Below the pieces are notes generated by a model that was not told the DNA's origin, made no database searches, and saw only the letters and a list, made by a program, of their open reading frames with translations. A DNA stretch of 64,000 bases from Flectobacillus roseus (GTDB lineage: Bacteria; Bacteroidota; Bacteroidia; Cytophagales; Spirosomataceae): assembly GCF_030056665.1 (NCBI RefSeq), contig NZ_JASHIG010000023.1; one strand, written 5' to 3'. Below, piece after piece: positions 39,476-49,820 of this stretch (positions are counted from its first letter, which is position 1; the number at the start of each line of letters is the position of its first letter). The translations under genes were made by a program, and so were the position numbers.

Positions 39476-42400
39476 ATGAAGTCATATATCCGCATCATAC
39501 TATTTTCAATTGCTATCATCTTCCTATTCATTATAGGGGCTTTTGTCTATTTGCAAACACCAAGTGGCCAAGCACTAGTTACTACGGAAGTGACGAAATT
39601 CTTAGAAAACAAATTTGGCTCGAAGGTATCCGCCAAACGAATTGCCTATCATATCCCCGATTGGATAGAACTCGACGAGGTTTTTGTTGCTGATCATAAA
39701 AAAGATACACTCGTAGCTGCTCACAAGCTGTATGTAGACTTAGATATGTTTGCTTTGCTCAAAAGCAAGGTAACCATCAATAAAGTGGAACTAGAAGGTA
39801 TTCGTGCCAAAATCAAAAGGACTTTACCTGATACTACCTTCAATTTTGACCATATTGTAAAAGCTTTTGCCTCTCCTAATACGACCCCTGCCAAAAATGA
39901 TACGACCCCAAGTAGTTTGTTGATGAACATTGGTAAGGTAAGTCTAAAAGATATTCATGTTACTTATCTGGATAATGTCATCGGTACTGATGCAGATGTA
40001 GCATTCAAATCGTTTGAAACGACTTTCAAAAAAATTGACCTTAACTCATCTACTTATCAACTGGCAAATACAACGCTCAATGGAGCAAATTTGCAACTAA
40101 AAACCTATCCAGCATTAAAAGTATCACCTCCAGATACAAATTCAAGTCCTGTAAATTTTGGTTTTGAAAAAGTTAATCTCGATGATATTGCTTTTGATAT
40201 TAGTGACCAAGTAGGTGGACTTTCAAGTAAAGGTCGCATTGCCAAAGCTAGTGCCGAAGCTGACAAATTTTCGATGGCAGAGCAACTGATTCATCTCAAA
40301 ACCTTTTACCTCGACAATTCATCTGTTAAAGTCAGTATCAAACCAACGCCAAAATCTTCACAAAAGCCTCTCCCTGCTCCTACTGTAGCACAGTCTAAAA
40401 CACCAGAAAAAGGCTGGACATTTGGGGTGCAAAAGATTTTGATGAAAAACAATACTATTACCTATGATGATTTGGGAAAACCTCGTCAAAGTAAAGGTCT
40501 AGACCCTGCACATATCGGCATTACGCCCTTGAATATAGAAGCCGAAAGAATTCAATACTCTCCTAAAGGGGTAACAGGCTGGCTTCAAAACATCTCGATG
40601 AAGGAAAAAAGCGGTTTTGTTTTACAAAAACTCCAAACCGACTTCGCTTATACAGACAAAAAAGCATTCCTTAAAAAACTTACTATTCAGACACCCAAAA
40701 GTATTATTAGTGATGAGGTAAGTTTAAGTTATAACTCACTCGACCAACTAAGTAAAAATATTGGAGCCACAAGAGTTGTAGTCAACCTCAAAGATAGCAA
40801 ACTAGCTTTTTCTGACATACTCTTACTTGCGCCACAGCTAGCGCAAACGCCTCCTCTGGCAGGAAATAATCAGGAGATATTGCGTTTTAAAGGCAAAGCC
40901 ACAGGTACTGTCAACAATTTGAGCATAGCAGGATTGACCATTCAAGGATTTGACCATAGCAAAATTCAGTTGCATGGCAATATCGTTGGCTTACCTTCTA
41001 TTGAAAAAACAAGTGTAAAAGTTGGTATCGATGAAGTATCAGTGACTAAGAGCGATATTCAGAAAATCGTACCAAAAGAAATGCTTCCTGCGACTATTGA
41101 ACTGCCCGAAACGATTGTGTTGAAAGGTACAATCGGAGGTAAAATCAACAATCTGAATGTAAATACACAATTGATTTCTGATCTGGGCAAAGCACAATTT
41201 AAAGGTACACTTGTCAATATTACTGTTCCAAACAAACAGCAATACGACGGTCAGTTATCACTCAACGAGTTTGATTTGGGCAAGTTGCTCAAACAACCTG
41301 AGCAATATGGTAAAATGACTTTAGTAACAGATTTTCATGGTAAAGGGACAAATCCAAAAACTATGGATGCCGAAATAAAAGGCAAAATAGAACAAGCAGT
41401 TATCAAGGGCTATGACTATAAAGATTTGCAGTTTGCCACTACAGTTCGTAATCAAGAAGCGCAGATTAATGCTCTTTTTGAAGACCCAAATGCAAATTTT
41501 AATTTACAAGCAAAAGCCAATCTAGCAAACGAATATCCTGCTATTCAGGGTACTTTAGCTATTAAACAGCTCAAGCTCAAAAACCTTCATCTTTACCCCG
41601 ATGACATCGCTATCAAAGGACAGGTAAAAATGAATTTGACCAATACGAATCCTGCCAAGCTCAATGGAAGCATCGCAATTGATGAAGCCGTGGTAACGCA
41701 AGATGGTAAGCCTATTCCTTTGGATGATATTAAGATTTTGGCGCAAAACAACAATGAGCGTAATGCTTTCAGTATTCAAGCGCCATTTCTCAAAGCCCAA
41801 ATGCTTGGTCAATTTAATTATGTGCAGTTAGCCGACATTATCATTTCGGATATTAATCGTCATTTCAGAATCCCGAATCAAAATCCGAAACTTATCACAG
41901 AGCCTTACGATATTACCATCAAAGCCAAAGCAATGGGTCACCCTGCCATTAAAGCATTTGTACCAGCTTTGACAAGATTAGACTCCACCACTTTCAATGC
42001 AACACTAAGCAACGAGGCTGGTCATACCATGCAAATGGATTTGAAAATACCATTTGTTGAATACGATACCATCCGTGTTCATCAAATAGCCTTTGGCATG
42101 CGCTCTGATTCGAGCAAAATTACTTACCAAACGAGTTTAGACAAACTTAGTTTTAATGCTTTCCAAATGCTGAAAACCAAACTCAATGGACAAGTAAACG
42201 ACGATATCGCACAATTTAATCTCGTTTTATTGGATTCTCTTCAGAAAGAGCACCACCGAGTGGCTGGTCAAGTCGCCAACTTTTCAGACCAATTCAGAAT
42301 CAATCTTTTGCCTGATGGGTTAAAACTCAATTATGAGCCATGGAAAGTTGCAGAAAATGGGTTCTTACAATATGGTGAGGCGGGATTGATTGTGAGTAAT

Positions 42401-44422
42401 TTTTCTTTACAAAACCAAGAACAATTACTTCAGATTCATACCCCAGAAATGGCTCCGAATGCTCCTTTAGAGATTCTTGTCCAAAAGCTGGATTTACACA
42501 AAATGATTAAACTCGTATATCCAGATTCCACTATTGCAGACGGAACGATTGACGGTAAAATCATTTTGGCCAACTATATGAAATCTCCCTCGTTTACAGG
42601 CGATGTAACCGTACAAGGGTTTACCTTCCAAAATACACCAATTGGGGATTTGGTAGCACATGTATATAATGAAACGCCTGAGAAGATTTCAGTAAATACC
42701 ACTTTGAAAAACGACCAAAATGATATAGCCTTAATCGGAAATTATATCTTGGGCGACAAAAAGCCATTAAATTTCTCACTGAATATCAACAAGTTGAGCA
42801 CAAAAACTATTCAGGCATTTAGTTTTGGACAAATGCGCCGATCCAATGGTAGTCTCAACGGAAGTATCACGATTAAAGGAGCAAATGAGCAACCAGATAT
42901 TGCAGGGTTCATTGGTTTTGAAAAAGTGGCATTTGATGTTTCTCAATTAGGTACAAAACTCTTGATTGATAAACAAAAAATCTATTTCCAAAACCATGAA
43001 ATGGAATTCAAAAACTTTACCCTCAGCGATACGCTCAACCAGCCTCTGAGAGTCAATGGTAAGATTATTTTCCAGAAACTTCCTGAAGTCGAATACAAAC
43101 TGGCGATATCTACTAAAAACTTCATGGTGCTCAATTCAACGCGCAAAGACAATGATTTCTTTTATGGCAAAGCCTTTGTCGATGCCAACATGAATATCAG
43201 TGGCTCAACAAGTACGGCAGTGGTTGATGGCAATGTAAAGTTGATTGAGAAAAGTAGCATTTTCGTTTTGATGCCCGACAATAGCGTAAGCGAAGAAGCC
43301 ATCAACGATGTAGTAGTTTTTGTCGATAAAAATAAAAAAGCATTGACCAAAGACTCTACCAATAGTAATCAGACGAAATACAATACTAGTTTTATCTCGG
43401 AAGTAAGTTTGTTGTTGGAAGCCGACGAAAAGTCAGAAATGACCATTGTGGTAGATGAATTAAATGGCGATAACCTCAAAGTACGAGGCAAAGCTCAACT
43501 TAATGCTGGGATAAGCTCCAATGGTCAGCCTTACATTTTAGGGATTTACTCACTTACAGAAGGTAGCTACGATTTATCATTTGAACTTCTCAAAAAACAG
43601 TTTAAAATCAAACCAGGCAGTAATATCGTTTGGATGGGCGACCCTTTGAGTGGTAATATCGACATTACGGCGATTTACCAGACCATGGCCTCTCCGTCCG
43701 ACCTGTTGAGTTCTACCGAATCGCAATATCGTCAAAAAATGCCTTTTGATGTAAACCTAAACCTAAACGGTCCAATGAAGAAATTGGAAACGTCTTTTAG
43801 TATTACCTTAAATGACAAAACACAATTGGCCATAGACAACGACGTCAAAACGAAGATAAATGATAGATTAAAGTATCTGGCACAAACAGATATTGCGGAA
43901 AACAACAAACAGGTTTTTGCTTTATTGATTTTAAATAGATTTTTCTCTGAAAAATCATCCGACTTTTTCTCTACAATCAACCCCGAAGCCATTGCTCGCC
44001 AAAGTGTGAGTAAACTTCTTTCTGACCAGCTCGAAAGATTGGCTGCCGACGTGATTAAAGGGGTAAACTTGAGTGTGAATCTCAATTCTAGCCAAAGTAA
44101 TATTGCAGGGCAGTCATCTGCCAGAACAGATTTGAATCTTGGACTATCCAAAGCCTTTTTCAATGATAGATTAAAAGTTGAGGTTGGGAAAAACTTTGAG
44201 CTTGAAAACACCAACGGTGTACAGCGAAATCCAACTGAGGTCTTTGACAATGTCGCTGTAAACTATAGTCTTACAGAAGATGGAAGATATCGTTTTAGAG
44301 CATTCCGTAAAAATCAATTCCAAACCGTTCTCGAAGGTTTTGTGGTAGAAACAGGCGTGAGTTTTGTCATCACCTTGGAATACCAGTCTGTGAAAGAGTT
44401 TTTCCAAAAAAATAATAAGTAA
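39476..44422 (+). CDS. tamB: TamB-like translocation and assembly module protein
   Basis: 1648 residues from ATG 39476, where the membrane anchor begins (MKSYIRIILFSIAIIFLF); the longer reading adds 26 residues without merit. A single N-terminal helix and a very long beta-helical middle of AsmA/DUF490 repeats follow. The conserved C-terminal TamB domain spans about 1250-1648 (IKPGSNIVWMGDPLSGNIDI, NPTEVFDNVAVNYSLTEDGRYRFRAF). It bridges inner and outer membrane, and is thought to move lipid or help insert proteins. The next gene encodes its TamA counterpart. Confidence 0.94.
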   Translation: MKSYIRIILFSIAIIFLFIIGAFVYLQTPSGQALVTTEVTKFLENKFGSKVSAKRIAYHIPDWIELDEVFVADHKKDTLVAAHKLYVDLDMFALLKSKVTINKVELEGIRAKIKRTLPDTTFNFDHIVKAFASPNTTPAKNDTTPSSLLMNIGKVSLKDIHVTYLDNVIGTDADVAFKSFETTFKKIDLNSSTYQLANTTLNGANLQLKTYPALKVSPPDTNSSPVNFGFEKVNLDDIAFDISDQVGGLSSKGRIAKASAEADKFSMAEQLIHLKTFYLDNSSVKVSIKPTPKSSQKPLPAPTVAQSKTPEKGWTFGVQKILMKNNTITYDDLGKPRQSKGLDPAHIGITPLNIEAERIQYSPKGVTGWLQNISMKEKSGFVLQKLQTDFAYTDKKAFLKKLTIQTPKSIISDEVSLSYNSLDQLSKNIGATRVVVNLKDSKLAFSDILLLAPQLAQTPPLAGNNQEILRFKGKATGTVNNLSIAGLTIQGFDHSKIQLHGNIVGLPSIEKTSVKVGIDEVSVTKSDIQKIVPKEMLPATIELPETIVLKGTIGGKINNLNVNTQLISDLGKAQFKGTLVNITVPNKQQYDGQLSLNEFDLGKLLKQPEQYGKMTLVTDFHGKGTNPKTMDAEIKGKIEQAVIKGYDYKDLQFATTVRNQEAQINALFEDPNANFNLQAKANLANEYPAIQGTLAIKQLKLKNLHLYPDDIAIKGQVKMNLTNTNPAKLNGSIAIDEAVVTQDGKPIPLDDIKILAQNNNERNAFSIQAPFLKAQMLGQFNYVQLADIIISDINRHFRIPNQNPKLITEPYDITIKAKAMGHPAIKAFVPALTRLDSTTFNATLSNEAGHTMQMDLKIPFVEYDTIRVHQIAFGMRSDSSKITYQTSLDKLSFNAFQMLKTKLNGQVNDDIAQFNLVLLDSLQKEHHRVAGQVANFSDQFRINLLPDGLKLNYEPWKVAENGFLQYGEAGLIVSNFSLQNQEQLLQIHTPEMAPNAPLEILVQKLDLHKMIKLVYPDSTIADGTIDGKIILANYMKSPSFTGDVTVQGFTFQNTPIGDLVAHVYNETPEKISVNTTLKNDQNDIALIGNYILGDKKPLNFSLNINKLSTKTIQAFSFGQMRRSNGSLNGSITIKGANEQPDIAGFIGFEKVAFDVSQLGTKLLIDKQKIYFQNHEMEFKNFTLSDTLNQPLRVNGKIIFQKLPEVEYKLAISTKNFMVLNSTRKDNDFFYGKAFVDANMNISGSTSTAVVDGNVKLIEKSSIFVLMPDNSVSEEAINDVVVFVDKNKKALTKDSTNSNQTKYNTSFISEVSLLLEADEKSEMTIVVDELNGDNLKVRGKAQLNAGISSNGQPYILGIYSLTEGSYDLSFELLKKQFKIKPGSNIVWMGDPLSGNIDITAIYQTMASPSDLLSSTESQYRQKMPFDVNLNLNGPMKKLETSFSITLNDKTQLAIDNDVKTKINDRLKYLAQTDIAENNKQVFALLILNRFFSEKSSDFFSTINPEAIARQSVSKLLSDQLERLAADVIKGVNLSVNLNSSQSNIAGQSSARTDLNLGLSKAFFNDRLKVEVGKNFELENTNGVQRNPTEVFDNVAVNYSLTEDGRYRFRAFRKNQFQTVLEGFVVETGVSFVITLEYQSVKEFFQKNNK

Positions 44423-44427
44423 TTATT

Positions 44428-44468
44428 AATGGCTGATAGCAGCATGCTCAAAGCCTAACATAGCCATT
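44428..44468. repeat. Small inverted repeat AATGGCT / AGCCATT
   Basis: 7-bp arms with a GCATGC core in the 52-bp gap between tamB and tamL; wording (CAAAGCCTAACA) resembles the 19755 element. Confidence 0.4.
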
Positions 44469-44474
44469 ACAAAC

Positions 44475-46784
44475 ATGATTCAAAAGAGTGCACTATATAT
44501 TGGTCTCATACTTCTACTAGCCAGCTGCTCGGTAACGAAGAAGCTCCCTGCTGGCGAAAGCTTATACACGGGTGCAGACATTAAAATCAAAGCCGATTCG
44601 AGCATCAAAAAATCAGAAATAGAACGTGTTAATGCTGAGCTAGCAGAATTTGTAAGACCCAAGCCCAATACAGCCATCATGGGGTTTCCGTACCGAGTAT
44701 GGTTATACTATGTCATGGGTGAGCCTCGCAAACCAAAGGGTTTTAGAACATGGTTTCGTCGCAAATTTGGTGAACCTCCCGTTCTTGCAAGTCGTGGAGT
44801 CATTAATGCCAATACCAAACAAATTAATGTCTTGCTGAACAATCAAGGCTTTTTTCGTACTACTGCATCAGGTGATATTATCGATAAAAATCGTTTAGCA
44901 AAAGCGGTTTATACTATTAATTTAAAACCACAATATTTGCTCGATTCGATTCATTTTGAAACAGATGGAGATACCAGTGTTTTTGGAAAAGCATTACTCA
45001 ATACTCAAAAAAGAACACTTTTGGTAAAGGGTAATCCGTATAATTATGAAACATTAGTGGCAGAGCGCAATCGTATTGAACGAGAGTTGAAGCAACGAGG
45101 CTTTTACTATTTCCGTCCCGACTATGTAATCTTCAAAGCGGATTCGATGAGTAAAAAAACGAAGGTGGATATCTCGGTTGAAATTAAACCCAATGTTGCT
45201 CAGGTAGCCAAAAAGATTTACTATATCAACGACATTCATGTTATTGCTGATTATGGTGATTTGAGAGTAGATACAACCAATATTAAACAAACGAACTATC
45301 AAGGAATTGATATTCAAGATCCCCTCAACAGATACCGTCCAAAGGTGTTTGCAGATGCGATTGGATTTCGTCATGGACGTAATTATTCGAGCCGTTTTCA
45401 AGATGTTTCATTATCTCGTTTGATTAATCTCAAAAATTTCAAATTTGTCAAAAATAAGTTTGAATTAGTCCCTCGTTCAGACTCAGCATTATTGGATGTA
45501 TACTATTATCTGACCCCGCAAAAACACAAATCTTTGCAGGCCGAACTGAGCGGCTCGTCGAAGTCAAACAACTTTAACGGTACTGACATTGCAGTCAACT
45601 GGCGTAACCTTAACTTGTTTAGAGGTGCCGAAATTTTTACCATTTCAGCCTCAACGGGTCTTCAATTCCAAGTAGGCGGTGGAGCCAATGCTATCAACAA
45701 CTCGACTTATAAAGTGGCAACCTCGCTTACACTTCCACGTTTTGCAGTCCCATTTATTAAATTCAATCCAACTCGAAATCAGTCCTTGCCTTCAACGACA
45801 TTCAATGTCAATTACGAATACATCAATCGAGGTAATATGTATCGCACTACCTCCTTGAGTGGTTCATTGGCTTATGATTGGAGTCAGAACTCAACACTTA
45901 GACATACCTTTACGCCACTATCTATCAGTTACGTTCGAACATTTGATTTTTCATTTGATTATATCAATTACATGATCATGTTTGCACCACAACAATTAGG
46001 CACTATTCTGGATCAAAACACCATTATACCAAGTTCTATTTATCAGTTTTTTTATAATCCCAGACCTACCAAAAGTTCAAGTTTTGCTCTTTCTGGAAGT
46101 TTTGAAATTGCAGGAAACTTGGCCAGCGCACTTGCCAAATCTGCCAATTCAACAACCGAAGCTCAAACCTTATTTGGTGTAGGTTATGCACGTTATATTC
46201 GAAGTGATTTGGATATGCGATATTCCAAAACGATCAACAGTAAAATCAAATGGGCGAATCGTGTCATGCTTGGCTTTGGCTTGCCTTATGGCAACTCAAA
46301 TTCACTACCCTTTCCGAAGCAGTATATTGTAGGCGGTAGCAATAGTATCAGGGCATTTGTGGCACGTGGTATTGGACCTGGAGCCTATTATGCCTCAGGC
46401 GATAACGCCACAACGTTCTTAGGAGCACAAGCGGGTGATATGAAGCTAGAAATGAATACCGAGCTTAGAGCCAAGGTAAACGACTTTATACAAGGAGCAT
46501 TATTTGTAGATGCAGGGAATGTTTGGATGTACAAGGATGAAGTTTTATACGGTGCTGATGGTGTATTTGGAAAAGATTTTTACAAACAACTTGCAATAGG
46601 TGCTGGTGTTGGTTTGCGTTTCGACTTTACGTATCTCTTACTTCGCTTTGATTTAGCGACGCCACTTCGCAAGCCCTATTTACCAGAGGCAGAAAGATGG
46701 GTCATCAAAGATATCGACTTTTCAAGCTCTGACTGGCGCAAAGAGAACCTAATTCTAAACATTGCGATAGGTTTGCCATTCTAA
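44475..46784 (+). CDS. tamL: TamL: lipid-modified TamA/BamA-family outer-membrane protein
   Basis: 769 residues. Lipobox LLLASC (Cys18) followed by SVTKKLPAGESLYTGADI, the hallmark of Bacteroidota TamL rather than TamA. POTRA-like domains (about 30-330) and a C-terminal 16-strand Omp85 barrel (about 390-769) with VGGSNSIRAFVARGIGPG (the VRGY-like motif region) and terminal LNIAIGLPF. Partner of TamB encoded 52 bp upstream; the pair builds the outer membrane. Complete in length. Confidence 0.93.
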   Translation: MIQKSALYIGLILLLASCSVTKKLPAGESLYTGADIKIKADSSIKKSEIERVNAELAEFVRPKPNTAIMGFPYRVWLYYVMGEPRKPKGFRTWFRRKFGEPPVLASRGVINANTKQINVLLNNQGFFRTTASGDIIDKNRLAKAVYTINLKPQYLLDSIHFETDGDTSVFGKALLNTQKRTLLVKGNPYNYETLVAERNRIERELKQRGFYYFRPDYVIFKADSMSKKTKVDISVEIKPNVAQVAKKIYYINDIHVIADYGDLRVDTTNIKQTNYQGIDIQDPLNRYRPKVFADAIGFRHGRNYSSRFQDVSLSRLINLKNFKFVKNKFELVPRSDSALLDVYYYLTPQKHKSLQAELSGSSKSNNFNGTDIAVNWRNLNLFRGAEIFTISASTGLQFQVGGGANAINNSTYKVATSLTLPRFAVPFIKFNPTRNQSLPSTTFNVNYEYINRGNMYRTTSLSGSLAYDWSQNSTLRHTFTPLSISYVRTFDFSFDYINYMIMFAPQQLGTILDQNTIIPSSIYQFFYNPRPTKSSSFALSGSFEIAGNLASALAKSANSTTEAQTLFGVGYARYIRSDLDMRYSKTINSKIKWANRVMLGFGLPYGNSNSLPFPKQYIVGGSNSIRAFVARGIGPGAYYASGDNATTFLGAQAGDMKLEMNTELRAKVNDFIQGALFVDAGNVWMYKDEVLYGADGVFGKDFYKQLAIGAGVGLRFDFTYLLLRFDLATPLRKPYLPEAERWVIKDIDFSSSDWRKENLILNIAIGLPF

Positions 46785-46897
46785 GAAAAGTACAAGCTTG
46801 CTAAAATCTAAATGCTTGTAGAAGAACTGATATATCATATTTGCGAAAAAAGGTAGTTTAACTTTGCAAGAAACTTTTTTAATTAAAAAACTGGGAC

Positions 46898-46905
46898 TAT
46901 TTTTG
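46898..46905 (+). promoter_or_regulatory. -7 box TATTTTTG before the small lipoprotein gene
   Basis: Exact TAnnTTTG 40 bp before the ATG at 46946. A second match TAACTTTG at 46859-46866 could be a tandem promoter. Confidence 0.5.
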
Positions 46906-46945
46906 TAACCTAGTTTCTGATAACGAGTCAAATAAATACATAGCA

Positions 46946-47197
46946 ATGAATCGCAAAAATATCTTAGCCATCGCAGCAGTAGCCATGTTAGCAGTAGCTT
47001 GTGACTACCAAAAAAACAATACTATCAAGCAAAAAGACCTACGCGCAGGAGATGAGTATGTGTACGGCGTTCACCCAGACAGTGCTGCACGTCAAACAAA
47101 AAATAAATACACAGCTAAGCCAGAAAACGAAGTAAGAGCTGCTAAAATCCGTGAAAAATTGTACGGTCCTGCTGCTGAAATTACTCAAGGAAATTAA
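46946..47197 (+). CDS. Small lipoprotein of unknown function
   Basis: 83 residues. Lipobox LAVAC (Cys19) after a short hydrophobic leader. The mature part is hydrophilic and charged (EYVYGVHPDSAARQTKNKYT, then a helical AKIREKLYGPAAEI). Two good -7 boxes upstream and a terminator downstream mark it as a single-gene unit, perhaps well expressed. No family known to me. Confidence 0.7.
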   Translation: MNRKNILAIAAVAMLAVACDYQKNNTIKQKDLRAGDEYVYGVHPDSAARQTKNKYTAKPENEVRAAKIREKLYGPAAEITQGN

Positions 47198-47231
47198 TAT
47201 TCTAAGATTTTAATCTTTTTTTATAGATTAT

Positions 47232-47266
47232 AAAAAGCGTTGCGACTCTGTTTGTAACGCTTTTTA
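47232..47266 (+). terminator. Rho-independent terminator
   Basis: AAAAAGCGTT / AACGCTTTTT with a 14-nt loop. Confidence 0.82.
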
Positions 47267-47328
47267 GTTAGAAAGACATAAGACAAAAGCCTATTCTTTC
47301 TCTATTTAAACCCCTCTTTTTTATAATT

Positions 47329-48390
47329 ATGAACATTGCATTAGTAACAGGCTCAGCTGGCCTTATTGGTAGTGAAGCAGTATCATTCTTTTCTGAAAAA
47401 TTCGACCTTGTCATTGGTATCGATAATAATATGCGTCAATATTTCTTCGGTCAAGAGGCTTCAACTGCTTGGAATCGCAATCGTCTAGAAGAACAATTTG
47501 CTAATTATAAACACTATCAAGCTGATATTAGAGAAGTTTCTCAATTAGAAGTAATTTTTAAAGAATTTGGTGCAGACATCAAATTAATCTTACATACCGC
47601 AGCACAACCTTCTCACGACTGGGCAGCAAGAGAACCATTTACAGACTTTTCAGTAAACGCAAATGGTACACTCAATATGCTTGAAATGACTCGTTTGCAC
47701 TGTCCTGAGGCTGTATTTATTTTTACGTCGACAAACAAAGTTTACGGAGATAATCCAAACTTCTTGCCATTAATCGAAACTGAAACTCGTTGGGAAATTG
47801 ATACAAACCACCAGTATTTCGAAAATGGTATCGATGAAAACTTGAGTATCGACCATACTAAACACTCTTTGTTTGGTGCATCGAAAGTAGCAGCAGATAT
47901 CTTAGTACAAGAATACGGTCGTTACTTCGGCATGAAAACGGGTATCTTCCGTGGTGGATGTTTGACTGGTCCAAACCACTCTGGTACGCAATTGCACGGC
48001 TTCTTGGCATATTTGATGAAATGTGCTATTACTGGTAACCATTACACTATTTTTGGTTACAAAGGAAAACAAGTTCGTGACAATATTCACTCTTACGACT
48101 TGGTAAATATGTTCTGGCATTTCTACCAAAACCCACGTGTAGGTGAAGTATACAACGCAGGTGGTGGTCGTTTTGCTAACTGTTCAATGCTAGAAGGTAT
48201 CACAATTTGTGAAGAAATTACTGGTAAGAAAATGAGTTATAGTTACTCTGAAACAAACCGTATTGGTGACCACATTTGGTATATTTCAGACCTTTCGAAG
48301 TTCAAAGAGCATTATCCAACTTGGAACTGGAAATATGGTTTGAACGAAACACTCCAACAAATTCACGACGGTATCACTAGCCGATTGTAA
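47329..48390 (+). CDS. NAD-dependent epimerase, CDP-paratose 2-epimerase-like
   Basis: 353 residues. Extended SDR with NAD motif TGSAGLIGSEAV (7-18) and IDNNMRQYFFGQEASTAWNR, which is typical of CDP-paratose/tyvelose epimerase-like proteins. Active-site region STNKVYGDN (134-142). The YxxxK motif reads FGASK (182-186), with Phe in place of the catalytic Tyr; Lys186 is kept. Likely makes or modifies a nucleotide sugar for the glycosyltransferases at 48825 and 49821. Terminator at 48398 makes it a single-gene unit. Confidence 0.85.
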   Translation: MNIALVTGSAGLIGSEAVSFFSEKFDLVIGIDNNMRQYFFGQEASTAWNRNRLEEQFANYKHYQADIREVSQLEVIFKEFGADIKLILHTAAQPSHDWAAREPFTDFSVNANGTLNMLEMTRLHCPEAVFIFTSTNKVYGDNPNFLPLIETETRWEIDTNHQYFENGIDENLSIDHTKHSLFGASKVAADILVQEYGRYFGMKTGIFRGGCLTGPNHSGTQLHGFLAYLMKCAITGNHYTIFGYKGKQVRDNIHSYDLVNMFWHFYQNPRVGEVYNAGGGRFANCSMLEGITICEEITGKKMSYSYSETNRIGDHIWYISDLSKFKEHYPTWNWKYGLNETLQQIHDGITSRL

Positions 48391-48397
48391 TATATTG

Positions 48398-48432
48398 AAA
48401 GGACTTAGGACTAAATCTTAAGTCCTTTTTTA
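48398..48432 (+). terminator. Rho-independent terminator
   Basis: AAAGGACTTA / TAAGTCCTTT with T run directly after the epimerase gene. Confidence 0.83.
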
Positions 48433-48508
48433 TTCTCTTGATAAATTGGGGTTACATTAAAAAACTACATCTTAAGTTATGGTGCAAATAAGATTCAAGT
48501 TACATTTC

Positions 48509-48612
48509 TAGACACTAGGCAAAGAGTTTTGAAATGTTTATAATAACCAAAGACATGCTTTTCCAAAACTCACCGCCGAAAGCCAATACCTGAAAGCCTA
48601 AAGCACAAAAAT
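48509..48612. repeat. Truncated copy of the 34045 MITE-like element
   Basis: TAATAACCAAAGACATGCTT and CTCACCGCCGAAAGCC match 34088-34133 closely. The right half of the element is missing. Confidence 0.65.
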
Positions 48613-48764
48613 TATATTTTGCGTTCTAACCTACTATGCCTATCGATCATTAAAACTCCTAGATCCCCTCCTAAACCAAAAAAATTATTGAAAGCTTCGT
48701 TAATAATTAGGCTAATTAATATCGTCTCAAGGTATTTAAGTAGGAAAATTACATAGGTTTGGGG

Positions 48765-48772
48765 TAAATTTG
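48765..48772 (+). promoter_or_regulatory. -7 box TAAATTTG
   Basis: Exact TAnnTTTG, 52 bp before the glycosyltransferase start at 48825. Confidence 0.5.
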
Positions 48773-48824
48773 CATTAATTTTGAATACTCCAATCAGCAT
48801 ATTGGTATTACAATTAAAAACATC

Positions 48825-49781
48825 ATGCCCAATTCCATAAAAATCCTCATTCCACTTTACAACGATTGGGATGCTTTAGAGCTTTTACTTGAACGTATCA
48901 AACATACAGTTGAAGCAAGCTTCTTTGAGCAGCTATCTTTTGTGATTGTGGATGATTGTTCTTCCATTCCGTGTGATGTAAATCGTTTTTCGGCATACAA
49001 CCTTGAGATTATCAGACTTTGGCGCAATGTAAGTCATCAAAAAGCCATTGCACTGGGTCTCTCCTATTTAACCAAAGAACGTACTTTTGATTATCTGCTA
49101 ATCATGGATTCAGACGGTGAAGATCGTCCTGAAGACATGGAGCGCTTATATGATACTTGCGTAAAAACAAATCAAATTGTATTTGCTAAACGCGCCAAAC
49201 GTAGCGAAGGCCCAATCTTCCGAATGGGCTACTTGGTATATAAAGCACTTTTTGGTCTATTAACAGGAAAAGTAATAGAATTTGGCAATTTTAGCATACT
49301 GCCATTTGAACAAGCCAAGAAATTAGCTTACGTTTCCGAGATCTGGAATCACTTTCCTGGCGGAGTTATTCGATCCAAATTATCATATAGTTCTATCCCG
49401 ATTATCAGAGGTACTCGTTTGGCAGGTAAATCTAAGATGAATTTTGTGTCTTTGATTCTTCATGGCTTAAGTGCTATTTCTGTATATCTAGATACTGTGG
49501 CTGTTCGAATCGTCATTAGTTCTCTGGTATTGGTTGTTTTGTCTATCTTAGTAGCATTGGTTGTATCCATTATTCGTCTTACAACTCCTTATGCCTCACC
49601 TGGCTGGGCAACAACGCTTGTTTCAACAGCAGTAATTGTGATACTCCAAGCCTTTTTGAGTTCACTTTTTTTGGTTTTTACCGTATTAAACTATCGTACT
49701 CAAAAGCATTTTATTCCAGCATTGGAATATCATGAATTAATACAACAAGTAGACTCGACAGAGCTTTCTAAGATTAGCTAA
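48825..49781 (+). CDS. Family 2 glycosyltransferase with C-terminal membrane helices
   Basis: 318 residues. GT-A fold with IPLYNDWDALELLLERI at the start, VDDCSSIP and the metal site MDSDGEDRPED. Two membrane helices at about 228-250 and 263-287, as in GtrB/DPM-type polyprenyl-phosphate sugar transferases. It probably charges an undecaprenyl carrier for cell-surface glycan. A second transferase follows 39 bp later. Confidence 0.88.
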   Translation: MPNSIKILIPLYNDWDALELLLERIKHTVEASFFEQLSFVIVDDCSSIPCDVNRFSAYNLEIIRLWRNVSHQKAIALGLSYLTKERTFDYLLIMDSDGEDRPEDMERLYDTCVKTNQIVFAKRAKRSEGPIFRMGYLVYKALFGLLTGKVIEFGNFSILPFEQAKKLAYVSEIWNHFPGGVIRSKLSYSSIPIIRGTRLAGKSKMNFVSLILHGLSAISVYLDTVAVRIVISSLVLVVLSILVALVVSIIRLTTPYASPGWATTLVSTAVIVILQAFLSSLFLVFTVLNYRTQKHFIPALEYHELIQQVDSTELSKIS

Positions 49782-49820
49782 TATTATAGATCATTTGCCA
49801 AATAAATCAACCTCATAAAA

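Noticed and set aside
47329..48390. Epimerase as a pseudogene because of the missing Tyr
   Set aside because: The frame is intact, all other motifs are present, and the Phe lies in a well-ordered motif; more likely a subfamily trait.
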